Assembly: GCF_004362525.1 (NCBI RefSeq)
Contig: NZ_SNXS01000004.1
Location: 310,001 to 374,000, forward strand
DNA length: 64,000 nucleotides
Origin: Roseateles toxinivorans
Lineage (GTDB): Bacteria > Pseudomonadota > Gammaproteobacteria > Burkholderiales > Burkholderiaceae_C
Direction of reading: 5' to 3'
Shown: one piece after another, positions 16,721-24,726 of the stretch
Position numbering within the stretch: position 1 is the stretch's first letter
Layout: every line of letters begins with the position of its first letter
Position numbers and translations under genes: made by a program
Notes under the pieces: model-generated
Databases searched by the model: none
The model's input: only the letters and a program-made list of their open reading frames with translations
Told to the model about the DNA's origin: nothing

Positions 16721-17629
16721 CCAGGGGCGAAGGCGCTGCAGAAGCGACGCGGCCTCGGCCTGCAGCGACAGTACGAACTGGTCGACCAGCGCGTTGCCGG
16801 GCCGGCGCTCCGGCCGCACCAGGCTGACGCGGAACGGAATCGATCGCATCAGCGGCCTGATCTGCAGGTCGGGGCCCAGATACTCCAGCGCCGTCAGCGG
16901 GTTCACGACGGCCACGCCAAGGCCCTGGCGCACCATGGCGCAGACCGAGGCCGCGCTGTGCGTCTGCACCACCTGGCGCGGCAACACACCGGCCTGTGCG
17001 AACAGACCATCGAGCAGCTGGCGGTAGCCATCGCTGGGCGGGAAGCTGACCATGGCCTGGCCGGCGAAGTCGCTCAGCTCCAGCCTGGGCTTGCTCAGCA
17101 AGACATGACCCTCGGGCAGCACGCAGACCTCGTCGGCCTGCAGCAACAGGCTTTGCTGCGTGCCGGGCAGGTCCCGCTCGTGCTCGGTCAGGCCCAGGTC
17201 ATGGCTTTGCGCGGCCAGTGACTGCTCCAGAAACGGCGACTCCTGTGGCGTGATGGCGATGCTGACCGCTCCATGGGCCTGGACAAAGCGGGCCATCGCC
17301 CCCGGCAGCAGCGAGTGCGAGAACACCGGCAGGCACAACACCGACAGCTGGCCGCTGGCAAAGTTCTTCAGCTGCGCTGCCACGCTGGCAATGCGCTCCA
17401 GCCCCACAAAAGAGCGCTGCACCTCGTCGAACAGGGCCAGCGCCTGGGCGGTGGGTTGCAGCCGCCCGCGCACGCGGTCGAACAGCGCCAGGCCCAGCAG
17501 GCTTTCCATGCGCGCCAGCTCGCGGCTGATCGTCGGCTGAGAGGTGAACAGGGCCTGCGCTGCGGCCGTGACGCTGCCCTGGCTCATCAGCGCGTGGAAG
17601 ACCTCGATATGGCGGTGGGAGAGCGGCAT
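16712..17629 (-). CDS. lysR: LysR-type regulator, ortholog of Escherichia LysR
   Basis: A 305-residue LysR-family regulator whose sequence follows Escherichia coli LysR closely from memory: RHIEVFHALM, TSQPTISRELARME, FDRVRGRL, the HDLGLTEHERD stretch and THSAASVCAMVRQGLGVAVVNPLTALEYL. In E. coli, LysR activates the divergent lysA gene in response to diaminopimelate and lysine. Here too a lysA gene lies divergently 106 bases away, so the regulatory pair appears to be conserved as a unit. The start at 17627-17629 begins MPLSHRH; a codon six residues upstream is possible. Confidence 0.92.
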   Translation of the reverse strand: MPLSHRHIEVFHALMSQGSVTAAAQALFTSQPTISRELARMESLLGLALFDRVRGRLQPTAQALALFDEVQRSFVGLERIASVAAQLKNFASGQLSVLCLPVFSHSLLPGAMARFVQAHGAVSIAITPQESPFLEQSLAAQSHDLGLTEHERDLPGTQQSLLLQADEVCVLPEGHVLLSKPRLELSDFAGQAMVSFPPSDGYRQLLDGLFAQAGVLPRQVVQTHSAASVCAMVRQGLGVAVVNPLTALEYLGPDLQIRPLMRSIPFRVSLVRPERRPGNALVDQFVLSLQAEAASLLQRLRPWLD

Positions 17630-17735
17630 GGAGGCAATCCATATCAAAAATGAATGGAATTGAGAATATAAAGCAATTTACTGAAAGTCCGTGGCGAGGC
17701 AAGATTGCGCCATTCCCGCCTTGCAAAGACCTGCC
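17630..17735. promoter_or_regulatory. Divergent lysR-lysA intergenic control region
   Basis: A 106-base AT-rich gap between divergent starts, markedly richer in A and T (for example AATGAATGGAATTGAGAATA) than its surroundings. By analogy with E. coli it should hold both promoters and the LysR binding sites, but I cannot single out an operator with confidence. Confidence 0.55.
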
Positions 17736-18989
17736 ATGCCTGCCGAACTGAATCCCGAACTGCTGACCGATCTGGCCCGGACCCATGCCACGCCGCTGTG
17801 GGTGTACGACGCCGAGCTGATACGCCAGCGCATCGCCGAGCTGCGGTCCTTCGACACCATCCGGTTCGCGCAGAAGGCTTGCTCGAACACCCACATCCTG
17901 CGCCTGATGCGCGAGCAGGGCGTGCTGGTCGACTCGGTCTCGCTGGGCGAGGTCGAGCGGGCGCTGCATGCCGGCTATACCTTGGGCGGCGAGCCCTCGG
18001 AGATCGTTTTCACCGCCGACTTGCTGGACCGGCCGACGCTGGCGCGCATCGTCGAACTGAAAGTGCCGGTCAATGCCGGCTCCATCAACATGCTGCACCA
18101 GCTGGGCGCTGTGTCACCGGGCCACCGCGTCTGGCTGCGCATCAACCCGGGCTTCGGCCATGGTCACAGCCAGAAGACCAATACCGGTGGCGAGCACAGC
18201 AAGCACGGCATCTGGCATGCCGATCTGCCGCTGGCACTGGAGGCGATTGCCCAGCACGGCTTGCACCTGGTGGGCCTGCATATGCACATCGGCTCGGGCG
18301 TGGACTACAGCCATCTGTCCCAGGTCTGCGAGGCCATGGTGGCGCTGGCCGCCCGGGTGCAGAGCCTGGGCCATGACATCGAGGCGATCTCGGCCGGCGG
18401 CGGCCTGTCGATTCCTTACCGTGAGGGCGACGCGCGCATCGATGTCGCCCACTACTTCAGCCTCTGGGATGCTGCGCGGCAGAAGATCGCCGCCAGCCTG
18501 CAACACACGGTCAAGCTGGAGATAGAGCCGGGCCGCTATCTGGTGGCCGAGTCGGGCCTGCTGCTGTCCGAGGTGCGGGCGGTCAAGGACATGGGCGCCA
18601 ACCACTTCGCCCTGGTGGACGCCGGCTTCAACGAGCTGGTGCGCGCGGCCATGTACGGCGGCTACCACCACATCAGCGTCGTCGCCGGCGCCGGCAACGC
18701 GCCGCTGGCCGAGCGCGCCAGCCTGGCCACCGTCGTCGCCGGCCCGTTGTGCGAGTCGGGCGATGTGTTCACGCAGGAGGAGGGCGGCGTCGTCACCCAC
18801 CGCGATCTGCCCGCGCCCGCGGTCGGCGACCTGCTGGTGTTCCACGACACCGGGGCCTATGGCGCGTCGATGTCCTCCAACTACAACAGCCGCCCGCTGT
18901 GCGCCGAGCTGCTGGTCGATGGCGGCAAGACCCGCGTGATCCGCCGCCGCCAGACGATTCAGGAGCTGCTGGCGCTGGAAGACGTCTGA
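17736..18989 (+). CDS. lysA: Diaminopimelate decarboxylase, Escherichia type
   Basis: A PLP-dependent fold III decarboxylase of 417 residues converting meso-diaminopimelate to L-lysine, the last step of the pathway. Lys47 in FAQKACSN is the PLP lysine; HIGSGVDY, AGGGLS, EPGR, CESGDVF and the GAYGASMSSNYNSRP motif are present. The sequence tracks the E. coli enzyme nearly throughout, including the GFGHGHSQKTNTGGE loop. Many Burkholderiales carry a different lysA next to cyaY, so this may be a second, regulated copy. Its end overlaps the convergent hydrolase gene by 31 bases. Confidence 0.95.
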   Translation: MPAELNPELLTDLARTHATPLWVYDAELIRQRIAELRSFDTIRFAQKACSNTHILRLMREQGVLVDSVSLGEVERALHAGYTLGGEPSEIVFTADLLDRPTLARIVELKVPVNAGSINMLHQLGAVSPGHRVWLRINPGFGHGHSQKTNTGGEHSKHGIWHADLPLALEAIAQHGLHLVGLHMHIGSGVDYSHLSQVCEAMVALAARVQSLGHDIEAISAGGGLSIPYREGDARIDVAHYFSLWDAARQKIAASLQHTVKLEIEPGRYLVAESGLLLSEVRAVKDMGANHFALVDAGFNELVRAAMYGGYHHISVVAGAGNAPLAERASLATVVAGPLCESGDVFTQEEGGVVTHRDLPAPAVGDLLVFHDTGAYGASMSSNYNSRPLCAELLVDGGKTRVIRRRQTIQELLALEDV

Positions 18990-19792
18990 GGAGGCTTTGG
19001 TGTGGGCACCAGCCAGGCCGATACGGCCTCATTGAAGGCCTGGGGCTGGGCGCTCATCACCCAGTGCCCGGTCTTGAAGCCCTGCACCCGGCTGCCGGGT
19101 CTGGCGGCCAGCGCTTCGGCCCAGGCCTGCGAATGGAACATGAAGGGCTTGCGCGTGCCGTAGAGGTAGAGCATGGGGCAGGGCGGATCGATCGGCCGCG
19201 CCTTGCGGTAGCCGCCATGGCTGCCGGTCCAGGTGATGTCGTAGGGATAGTTCATGTCCGCGTGGATGTATTGCGGATCGCTGGGGCACTGCATCGCACC
19301 GGCCATATAACGCGTCATCCACGTGCCCAGCCTGCCGCCAATGCGCCAGGCCAGGGCCAGCCACAGCTGATAGCCCAGGACCATCAGCTTGGCCTTGGCA
19401 CCCAGTGCGCGCACATGGGCCGGTGAACCGGCATCGCCGATGTCCACGGCGATCACCCGCGCCACCAGCTCCGGGTGCCGCATCAGCAACTGGTAGCCGA
19501 ACACGCAGCCCCAGTCGTGCAGCATCAGCACCACCGGCCGCCCGGGGCTGACCTGCTCGATGATGCGTTTGAACAGCGCAATCATCTCCTCGAGCCCGCA
19601 GGCTCTGCGCGGCTGGGCGGCGTCGAAGCCCGGCAGGGTGAAGCGCACACAGCGGTGGCTGGCCCGCAGATGGGCGACCTGGGCGTCCCACAGGCGGTAG
19701 GTGTCGGGCCAACCATGGATCATGACCAGGGCGTCCTCCCCTTGGCCCTCGACAAAAACATCAACTCCCTCGATCTGGAATGTGGGGCTCAT
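18959..19792 (-). CDS. Alpha/beta hydrolase
   Basis: A 277-residue alpha/beta-hydrolase-fold protein. The HGWPDTYRLW oxyanion segment near residue 26 and the LHDWGCVFGY nucleophile elbow near residue 92 place an aspartate, not a serine, as nucleophile, as in epoxide hydrolases and haloalkane dehalogenases. A C-terminal GHW provides the catalytic His. The last residues (Ser/Thr/Pro-rich) are encoded antisense to the end of lysA. The substrate cannot be predicted. The 307 bases upstream of its start are described separately. Confidence 0.87.
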   Translation of the reverse strand: MSPTFQIEGVDVFVEGQGEDALVMIHGWPDTYRLWDAQVAHLRASHRCVRFTLPGFDAAQPRRACGLEEMIALFKRIIEQVSPGRPVVLMLHDWGCVFGYQLLMRHPELVARVIAVDIGDAGSPAHVRALGAKAKLMVLGYQLWLALAWRIGGRLGTWMTRYMAGAMQCPSDPQYIHADMNYPYDITWTGSHGGYRKARPIDPPCPMLYLYGTRKPFMFHSQAWAEALAARPGSRVQGFKTGHWVMSAQPQAFNEAVSAWLVPTPKPPQTSSSASSS

Positions 19793-20073
19793 GCGGCGCC
19801 TTGAAGTGTTAGGTGCGTGATCTTAGGCGAGGCATGCCCAGGCATGGTCCGTCCGGTCCGTCGAGATATGCATGATCGGCCGACTGACTCATTCCGACCA
19901 TGGAGCTGACCACGGGGCTGCGCGAAAGGATGTTGGCTTGGTGAATCCGGGCGAATTGAGGTACCCCAGAGCAGCCGCTCACCAGTGCCAGCAAATCGCC
20001 GACTCCGGCCAGCTGAGCCGCAGTGCGAGCTGATCTCGGCGCGGCCGGACCGTGCAATTTGTCCTTGCATAAA
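19793..20073. other. Non-coding region between hydrolase and imuA
   Basis: About 280 bases between two divergent genes. I find no convincing gene, tRNA or strong hairpin in it. It must contain the hydrolase promoter and, at the right end, the upstream half of the imuA promoter; the LexA box begins immediately after. Confidence 0.5.
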
Positions 20074-20095
20074 ATACTGTACAAAAATACAGTAT
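20074..20095 (+). promoter_or_regulatory. LexA (SOS) box upstream of imuA
   Basis: CTGT-N8-ACAG at 20077-20092 with an AT-rich centre (ACAAAAAT), extended by matching ATA/TAT flanks to a 7+7 inverted repeat. This matches the CTGT-N8-ACAG consensus of LexA in gamma- and betaproteobacteria. The imuA ATG lies only seven bases beyond the box, and no Shine-Dalgarno sequence separates them. Confidence 0.93.
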
Positions 20096-20099
20096 CAAC

Positions 20100-20924
20100 A
20101 TGCCCGCAGTCCCTGCCCAACTTGCTTTCGGTGTTGCCGCCAATCCCCCGCCTCTCCCTGCGGGGCTGCTGCATGGGCCTGTGCCGGGCAGGGACCTGCA
20201 GGAACTGCATCCCGGCCTGTGGCGGGCGCACCAGCTGACTCGGGCGTCCGGCGTGGCCTGGCCCAGCGGTTTTGCCGCGCTGGACGCCCAGTTGCCGGGC
20301 GGCGGCTGGCCGCAAGGCGTGTTGAGCGAGCTGCTGCTGGCCCAGGCCGGCATCGGCGAGCTGCGCCTGCTGGCCCCCACGCTGGCGGCGGTGGCGGCCG
20401 GCGGCAAGCTGCTGATGCTGTTCGATCCACCGGCCCGGCTGTCGGCGCGGGCGCTGGACGGCCTGGGGCTGCGGGCGCAGCAGCTGCTGATCATCCCGGG
20501 TCAGCTGCGCGCCAGTGCCGATCTGCTGTGGGCGCTGGAGCAGACCTTGAAGAGCGGCCATGCCGGTGCGGTGCTGGCCTGGTTGCCCGAGCGCCTGCAT
20601 GCTGACGCGCTGCGCCGATTGCAGCTGGCCGCGGCCCAGCATGAGGGCCCGGCCTTTTTGCTGCGCGAATGGACGGCCCAGCAGCGGCCCAGCCCGGCGC
20701 CGCTGCGCCTGAGCCTGCGTGCCGGCGGGCCCGACTGCCTGGCCGTGCAGGTGCTGAAGCGCCGCGGCCCGCGCCTGGCCGAGGCGCTGCTGCTGGAGCT
20801 GCCACCGGTGCTGCTGCCCCAGCAGCGGGCCCGGGCGCTGGCGCCGCGGCAGCGTGGGGTGCTGGCGCCAGCGAGCACGGCACTGCCTGAAGCGGTGTCC
20901 GGTGCTGTGTCCGGTGCGGCCTGA
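20100..20924 (+). CDS. imuA: SOS mutasome protein ImuA
   Basis: A 274-residue RecA/SulA-like protein. It has the HPGLWRAHQL opening that precedes the core, the SGFAALDAQLPGGGWPQG segment typical of ImuA, and a C-terminal basic LKRRGP region. ImuA interacts with ImuB and the DnaE2 polymerase in damage-induced translesion synthesis. A LexA box overlaps its promoter, so it should be induced by DNA damage. The start may be at 20100 as a leaderless message or at a later in-frame GTG near 20179, since no ribosome-binding site precedes the ATG. imuB follows 33 bases downstream. Confidence 0.85.
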   Translation: MPAVPAQLAFGVAANPPPLPAGLLHGPVPGRDLQELHPGLWRAHQLTRASGVAWPSGFAALDAQLPGGGWPQGVLSELLLAQAGIGELRLLAPTLAAVAAGGKLLMLFDPPARLSARALDGLGLRAQQLLIIPGQLRASADLLWALEQTLKSGHAGAVLAWLPERLHADALRRLQLAAAQHEGPAFLLREWTAQQRPSPAPLRLSLRAGGPDCLAVQVLKRRGPRLAEALLLELPPVLLPQQRARALAPRQRGVLAPASTALPEAVSGAVSGAA

Positions 20925-20957
20925 GCATGCGCCGGCCGCTGACTCCCTGTTCCCGCC

Positions 20958-22472
20958 ATGTTGTGGATCGCCCTTCATCTGCCCCATCTGTCGCTGCAAG
21001 CCTTTGCCTCGACCTTGACGGGCGAGCTGTGCCAGGGGCCGGTGGCCTTGGTCGACAACCACCTGATCAGCGATGTCAATGCGGCGGCCCTGCGCCTGGG
21101 CGTCAAGCCCGGTTTGAAGCGCAACACCGCCCTGTCGCTGGCGCCCCGGCTGACCCTGGGCGAGGCCGACGCCCGGCGCGATGTGCAGGCCCGGCAGGCG
21201 CTCGTCCATGCGGCGCTGGCCTTCACGCCCTCGGTCACGCTGGAGGGGCTGGACGTGCTGCTGGAGGTGCGCAGCAGCCTGCGCTATTTCGGCGGCCTGG
21301 CCTGCCTGTTGCAGCGGCTGGAGCAGGCCTTGCTGCCGCTGCAACAGGGCGTGGGGCCGGTGCAGATCGCTTGCGCGCCCACCGCGCTGGGCGCGGCCTA
21401 TCTGGCGCGCTGGCGCGATGATCTGCGGCAGGGCGCCCATGTCGAAGACCCGCGGGCCCTGGCCCAGCTGCTGAACCGCGGCCCGGTCACCTTGCTCGGG
21501 CCGGCACAGGCCCATTGGGACGATCTTCAGGGCATGGGCCTGCGCTGCATTGCCGATCTGCGCCAGCTGCCGCGGGCCGGCCTGGCCCGGCGCTTCGGCC
21601 CGCAGCTGCTGGCCGATCTGGACAGCGCCCTGGGCACCCGGCCCGACCCGCGCGACTGGGAGCTGCTGCCCAAGGTGTTCGAGCAGCGGCTGGAGCTGTT
21701 TGCCCGCGCCGACAGCACCGAGCAGGTGCTGCAGGGCGCGGCCCTGTTGCTGGCGCAGCTGGTGGTCTGGGCCCGGGCCGGCCATGGCCGGGTGCAGCGC
21801 TTCGAGCTGCAGATGCTGCACGAGGCGCGTCACCGCGCGGATGGGCCCAGCCACACCGTCGTCGAGGTGGCGCTGGCCCAGGCCTCGGCCGATGCCGCTC
21901 ATCTACAGCTGCTGCTGCGCGAGCGCCTGGGCCGGGCCACGCTGGCCGCGCCGACCCTGGAGCTGCGCCTGCGCTGCAACGATCTGGTGCTGGGCGCGCC
22001 ACCGAACGAGGAGCTTTTTCCGACCCGGCAGAGCCAGCAGGAGGGCATGCTGCGGCTGATCGAGCGGCTGCAGGCCAGGTTGGGGCGTGAGCGGGTCTTG
22101 CAGCTGCGGCCGCAGGCCGATCACCGGCCCGAGTGTGCGTCGCGGCTGAGCCCATGGGAGCCGCCGACCTCGCAGCGCCGGGTGGAGGAGGCTTCGCCGC
22201 CGACCGGTCTGGCCCAGCCGGCCTGGTTGCTGCCCGAGCCGCAGCCGCTGACCGAACGCGATGCCTGCCCGGTGCTGGAGGGTCAGGTCTTGCAGCTGCT
22301 GAGCGGGCCCGAGCGCATCGAGTCCGGCTGGTGGGACGGCGCCGGCGTGGCCCGCGACTACTACATCGCCATGCGTCCCGGCGGCGCCCTGGTCTGGGTG
22401 TTCCGCGGCCGGCTGGCGCTGCCGGTGGCCGGCAAGCATTCGGGGTGGTTTCTGCAGGGCAGATTTGCCTGA
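20958..22472 (+). CDS. imuB: ImuB, catalytically degenerate Y-family polymerase
   Basis: A 504-residue DinB/UmuC-like protein starting MLWIALHLPHL, which lacks the usual DxDxF catalytic triad at the N-terminus, as expected for ImuB. ImuB is an adaptor that links the beta clamp, ImuA and DnaE2. The C-terminal region has the GWWDG and RDYYIA stretches typical of the family. It is the second gene of the LexA-controlled cassette. The expected third gene, dnaE2, is absent: an inverted repeat and an oppositely oriented gene follow directly. Confidence 0.9.
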   Translation: MLWIALHLPHLSLQAFASTLTGELCQGPVALVDNHLISDVNAAALRLGVKPGLKRNTALSLAPRLTLGEADARRDVQARQALVHAALAFTPSVTLEGLDVLLEVRSSLRYFGGLACLLQRLEQALLPLQQGVGPVQIACAPTALGAAYLARWRDDLRQGAHVEDPRALAQLLNRGPVTLLGPAQAHWDDLQGMGLRCIADLRQLPRAGLARRFGPQLLADLDSALGTRPDPRDWELLPKVFEQRLELFARADSTEQVLQGAALLLAQLVVWARAGHGRVQRFELQMLHEARHRADGPSHTVVEVALAQASADAAHLQLLLRERLGRATLAAPTLELRLRCNDLVLGAPPNEELFPTRQSQQEGMLRLIERLQARLGRERVLQLRPQADHRPECASRLSPWEPPTSQRRVEEASPPTGLAQPAWLLPEPQPLTERDACPVLEGQVLQLLSGPERIESGWWDGAGVARDYYIAMRPGGALVWVFRGRLALPVAGKHSGWFLQGRFA

Positions 22473-22476
22473 AGTT

Positions 22477-22542
22477 GTAGCCCGGATGGAATCCGGGGCC
22501 GCAGCTCAGGTCCGTCAAAACCCCGGATTGCATCCGGGCTAC
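22477..22542. repeat. REP-like imperfect inverted repeat
   Basis: Two 22-base arms, at 22477-22498 and 22521-22542, are inverted copies of GTAGCCCGGATGNAATCCGGGG with a single difference at the central base, around a 22-base loop. They fill the gap between the imuB stop and the end of the convergent J-domain gene. The GTAGCCCGGATG core resembles dispersed REP/REPIN elements in many Proteobacteria. A terminator function is also possible, although no T-run follows. Confidence 0.75.
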
Positions 22543-22543
22543 G

Positions 22544-23314
22544 TCAGCGCTGCGTCACTGCCTGCAGTTCACGGCGCCGCTCGGCAATTTGTCCGCGCAG
22601 GCGCTCGGCCATCACGCCCAGCGGGTCCAGCCCCAGGGTCTCGGCGTCGGCGACCACCCGCCACAGCCTGTGCATCGGATTGGCGCGCAGCTCCTTGAGA
22701 CGCGATTGCACATAGCGCTCGCGCTGCTGCAGCTGCTGCTCGCGCTGCTGCACCCACAGCAGGCGGGCGGACAGCGGGTCGCTGCTGACCTGCTGCGGGT
22801 CCTCGCCCGACTGCACCAGCAGCCGCTCTATCGTGTAGCGGTCGCCCTGGGCATAGGCCAGGTTCACCTGGCTCATCGCGTGGTTGAGGATGTTGCGCTC
22901 GACCTCGCTGCGCGCCCGGTCGGGGTGCAGGCGCATCGCCGCACGGCGGTACAGCAGCTTGAAGTCCGGCGGGCCGGCCAGCGCCACCGGCGGCTTGGGC
23001 TCGGGCTCGGGCGGCGGCAGATTGCCGAAGTCGGGCAGGCCGAAGCCGGTCTCGGGCGCCGGGCCGAAGCCTTCGCCGCCCTCGGCCTGCAGCAGGCGCT
23101 GCAAGGCTTCGCTGAGCTGCAGCTCCAGCGCGTCAAGCTCAGTGTACAGCGGGGTCAGTTCTTGCGCGTAGCGGACGATGAAGCGCTTCAGGCCCTTCAG
23201 CAGCACGGTCAACTCGGCTTCCAGGCCCTGCAATTGCAGCTGCAGGGCGGCCATCGCGCCCTGGCGCCGGCCCAGCTCCATGGCCGGCGGCAATGACTTG
23301 GTGGTGTTCAACAT
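22544..23314 (-). CDS. J-domain protein with flanking coiled coils
   Basis: A 256-residue protein. Residues 20-80 form an amphipathic coiled-coil helix rich in Leu and Gln, a Pro-rich linker follows (about 85-113), then a J-like domain near 115-170 with the essential HPD at 130-132. A C-terminal Gln/Arg-rich coiled coil occupies 190-250. J-domains stimulate DnaK ATPase, so this is probably a DnaK co-chaperone of unknown client. The start at 23312-23314 (MLNTTKS) is preferred to a codon 33 bases upstream. It stands alone, facing imuB across the inverted repeat. Confidence 0.78.
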   Translation of the reverse strand: MLNTTKSLPPAMELGRRQGAMAALQLQLQGLEAELTVLLKGLKRFIVRYAQELTPLYTELDALELQLSEALQRLLQAEGGEGFGPAPETGFGLPDFGNLPPPEPEPKPPVALAGPPDFKLLYRRAAMRLHPDRARSEVERNILNHAMSQVNLAYAQGDRYTIERLLVQSGEDPQQVSSDPLSARLLWVQQREQQLQQRERYVQSRLKELRANPMHRLWRVVADAETLGLDPLGVMAERLRGQIAERRRELQAVTQR

Positions 23315-23453
23315 GCGCAGCGGGGCGGGTCCGGGTCGTGAATGCAAGCATCAGGCGATGCAATGCGAAACTGTAGCGCGACTGGGCCGTCAGAACGGGC
23401 GGAGATGGGGGATTTTTGCGTGCCAGCCCCGCATCCATGGGTGCTAGTTTTCC

Positions 23454-24089
23454 CTAGGTGCGGGACTGCCCGACCCACTGCTGCACCGAGGGCCGCTGCC
23501 ACTGCCGCTGCGCATAGCTTTTCAGCCGCTCGGGCAGGGCGTCGCCATTGAGTGCCAGCCGGTTCAGCATCAGGGCCAGATCGGTGTCGGCCAGGCACCA
23601 GGCACCGAACAGATGCTCGGCGCCCGGCGTCAGCAGGCCTTCGGCGACCCGTATCAGCTTGTCGGCGGCGGCCTGGCCCTCGGCGCTCAGTGGCGCGGGG
23701 TTGGGCCTGAAGAAGATCACCTCGGTGGTGCGTTCACTGCGCAGGGCCAGGAGATCGCTGCGCAGCCAGGCCTGGACCTGGCGGGCGAGGGCGCGCTGCT
23801 GCAGATCGGCCGGGTAGACCCGAGCATGGCCCGGCGCCGGATAGAGGTCTTCCAGATACTCGGTGATGGCGCTGGACTCGGACAGCGTGAAGTCCCCCTG
23901 CACCAGTGTCGGCACTCGGCTGGTGCGCGATTGCCGGCGGAAGGCCAGGCTGTGCTGCTGGCCGGCCTCCAGGTTCACCGTTTCCAGCTCGAAGGCCAGG
24001 CCCTTCTCCTGCAGCGCGATGAAGGCCGACATCGCGTAGGGGCTGGTGAACAGGCTGTCGACGATCAGTGTGAACGGGGCAGAGGGCAC
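23454..24089 (-). CDS. yfcF: Glutathione S-transferase, YfcF type
   Basis: A 211-residue GST whose sequence tracks E. coli YfcF: SPYAMSAFIALQEKGL, the RVPTL cis-Pro loop, SESSAITEYLEDLYP, ARQVQAWLRSDL and ADTDLALMLNRL. YfcF has glutathione-dependent peroxidase and transferase activity and helps in oxidative stress. A thioredoxin-like domain occupies about 1-80 and the alpha-helical domain the rest. Neighbours do not suggest an operon. Confidence 0.92.
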   Translation of the reverse strand: MPSAPFTLIVDSLFTSPYAMSAFIALQEKGLAFELETVNLEAGQQHSLAFRRQSRTSRVPTLVQGDFTLSESSAITEYLEDLYPAPGHARVYPADLQQRALARQVQAWLRSDLLALRSERTTEVIFFRPNPAPLSAEGQAAADKLIRVAEGLLTPGAEHLFGAWCLADTDLALMLNRLALNGDALPERLKSYAQRQWQRPSVQQWVGQSRT

Positions 24090-24122
24090 GATGGGTCTCC
24101 GGGCAGGGTTGAAAGTCCCAGT

Positions 24123-24701
24123 CTAGAGCCTGTCGGCCCGCATCCGCCGGCGCACCAGGCCGCCTATGCCGATCAGCCCGACCAGCAGCAGGGACTGGCT
24201 GGCCGGCTCGGGCACTGCCGTGACCGCGATCAGCTCGTGGGTGCGCGAGCTGATGCCCAGGTCGATGTCGGCCACCTCGCCGGCGATCGAATAGGTGGGC
24301 CACTGGAGGCTGGTGAACTGATAGCCCAGCACGCTGTTCGCGTTCTTGCCGGGCGGCAGCAGGGTGCCGACGAAGCCGCCGAAGTTGCTGGCCATGCCGC
24401 CGGGCACGTCGCCGCCAATCTGGCTGGCACCGATGCGGTACTCCAGCCCGTTCAGATCGGACAGGCCGTGGCTGAAGGCCGGCACGGCGTAGTTGCCGGA
24501 AAAGCTGAGCGAGAAGTCAGTGATTTCATATCCGTACAGCCAGCCATCGGCGTCCAGATCCTCGCCGGCAAAGCTGCCGCTGATGGTGGCGCCGCCGGCG
24601 TAGCCGCCCTGGCTGAACAGATAGGTGGTGGCGTGGGCCGGGGCGTGGGCGATGCAGGCGGCGGTCAGGGCACCGGCCAAGGTCAGGAGAGGGTGCTTCA
24701 T
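24123..24701 (-). CDS. PEP-CTERM sorting domain protein
   Basis: A 192-residue exported protein: a signal peptide ending AHA, a Gly/Ser-rich beta-strand-rich body, and a C-terminal VPEPAS, hydrophobic helix and RRRMRADRL tail. This is the tripartite PEP-CTERM signal recognised by exosortase (EpsH/XrtA type) in bacteria that make exopolysaccharide. The function of the body is unknown. The start at 24699-24701 begins a typical signal peptide; a longer frame exists but adds 40 unlikely residues. No exosortase gene lies in the window. Confidence 0.88.
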   Translation of the reverse strand: MKHPLLTLAGALTAACIAHAPAHATTYLFSQGGYAGGATISGSFAGEDLDADGWLYGYEITDFSLSFSGNYAVPAFSHGLSDLNGLEYRIGASQIGGDVPGGMASNFGGFVGTLLPPGKNANSVLGYQFTSLQWPTYSIAGEVADIDLGISSRTHELIAVTAVPEPASQSLLLVGLIGIGGLVRRRMRADRL

Positions 24702-24726
24702 GGCGGCTTCCTTGTGAAGTGATCGT

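Noticed and set aside
19809-21902. A 697-codon minus-strand frame across imuA-imuB
   Set aside because: Gln/Arg/Ala-rich antisense shadow covering two well-recognised genes and the LexA box.
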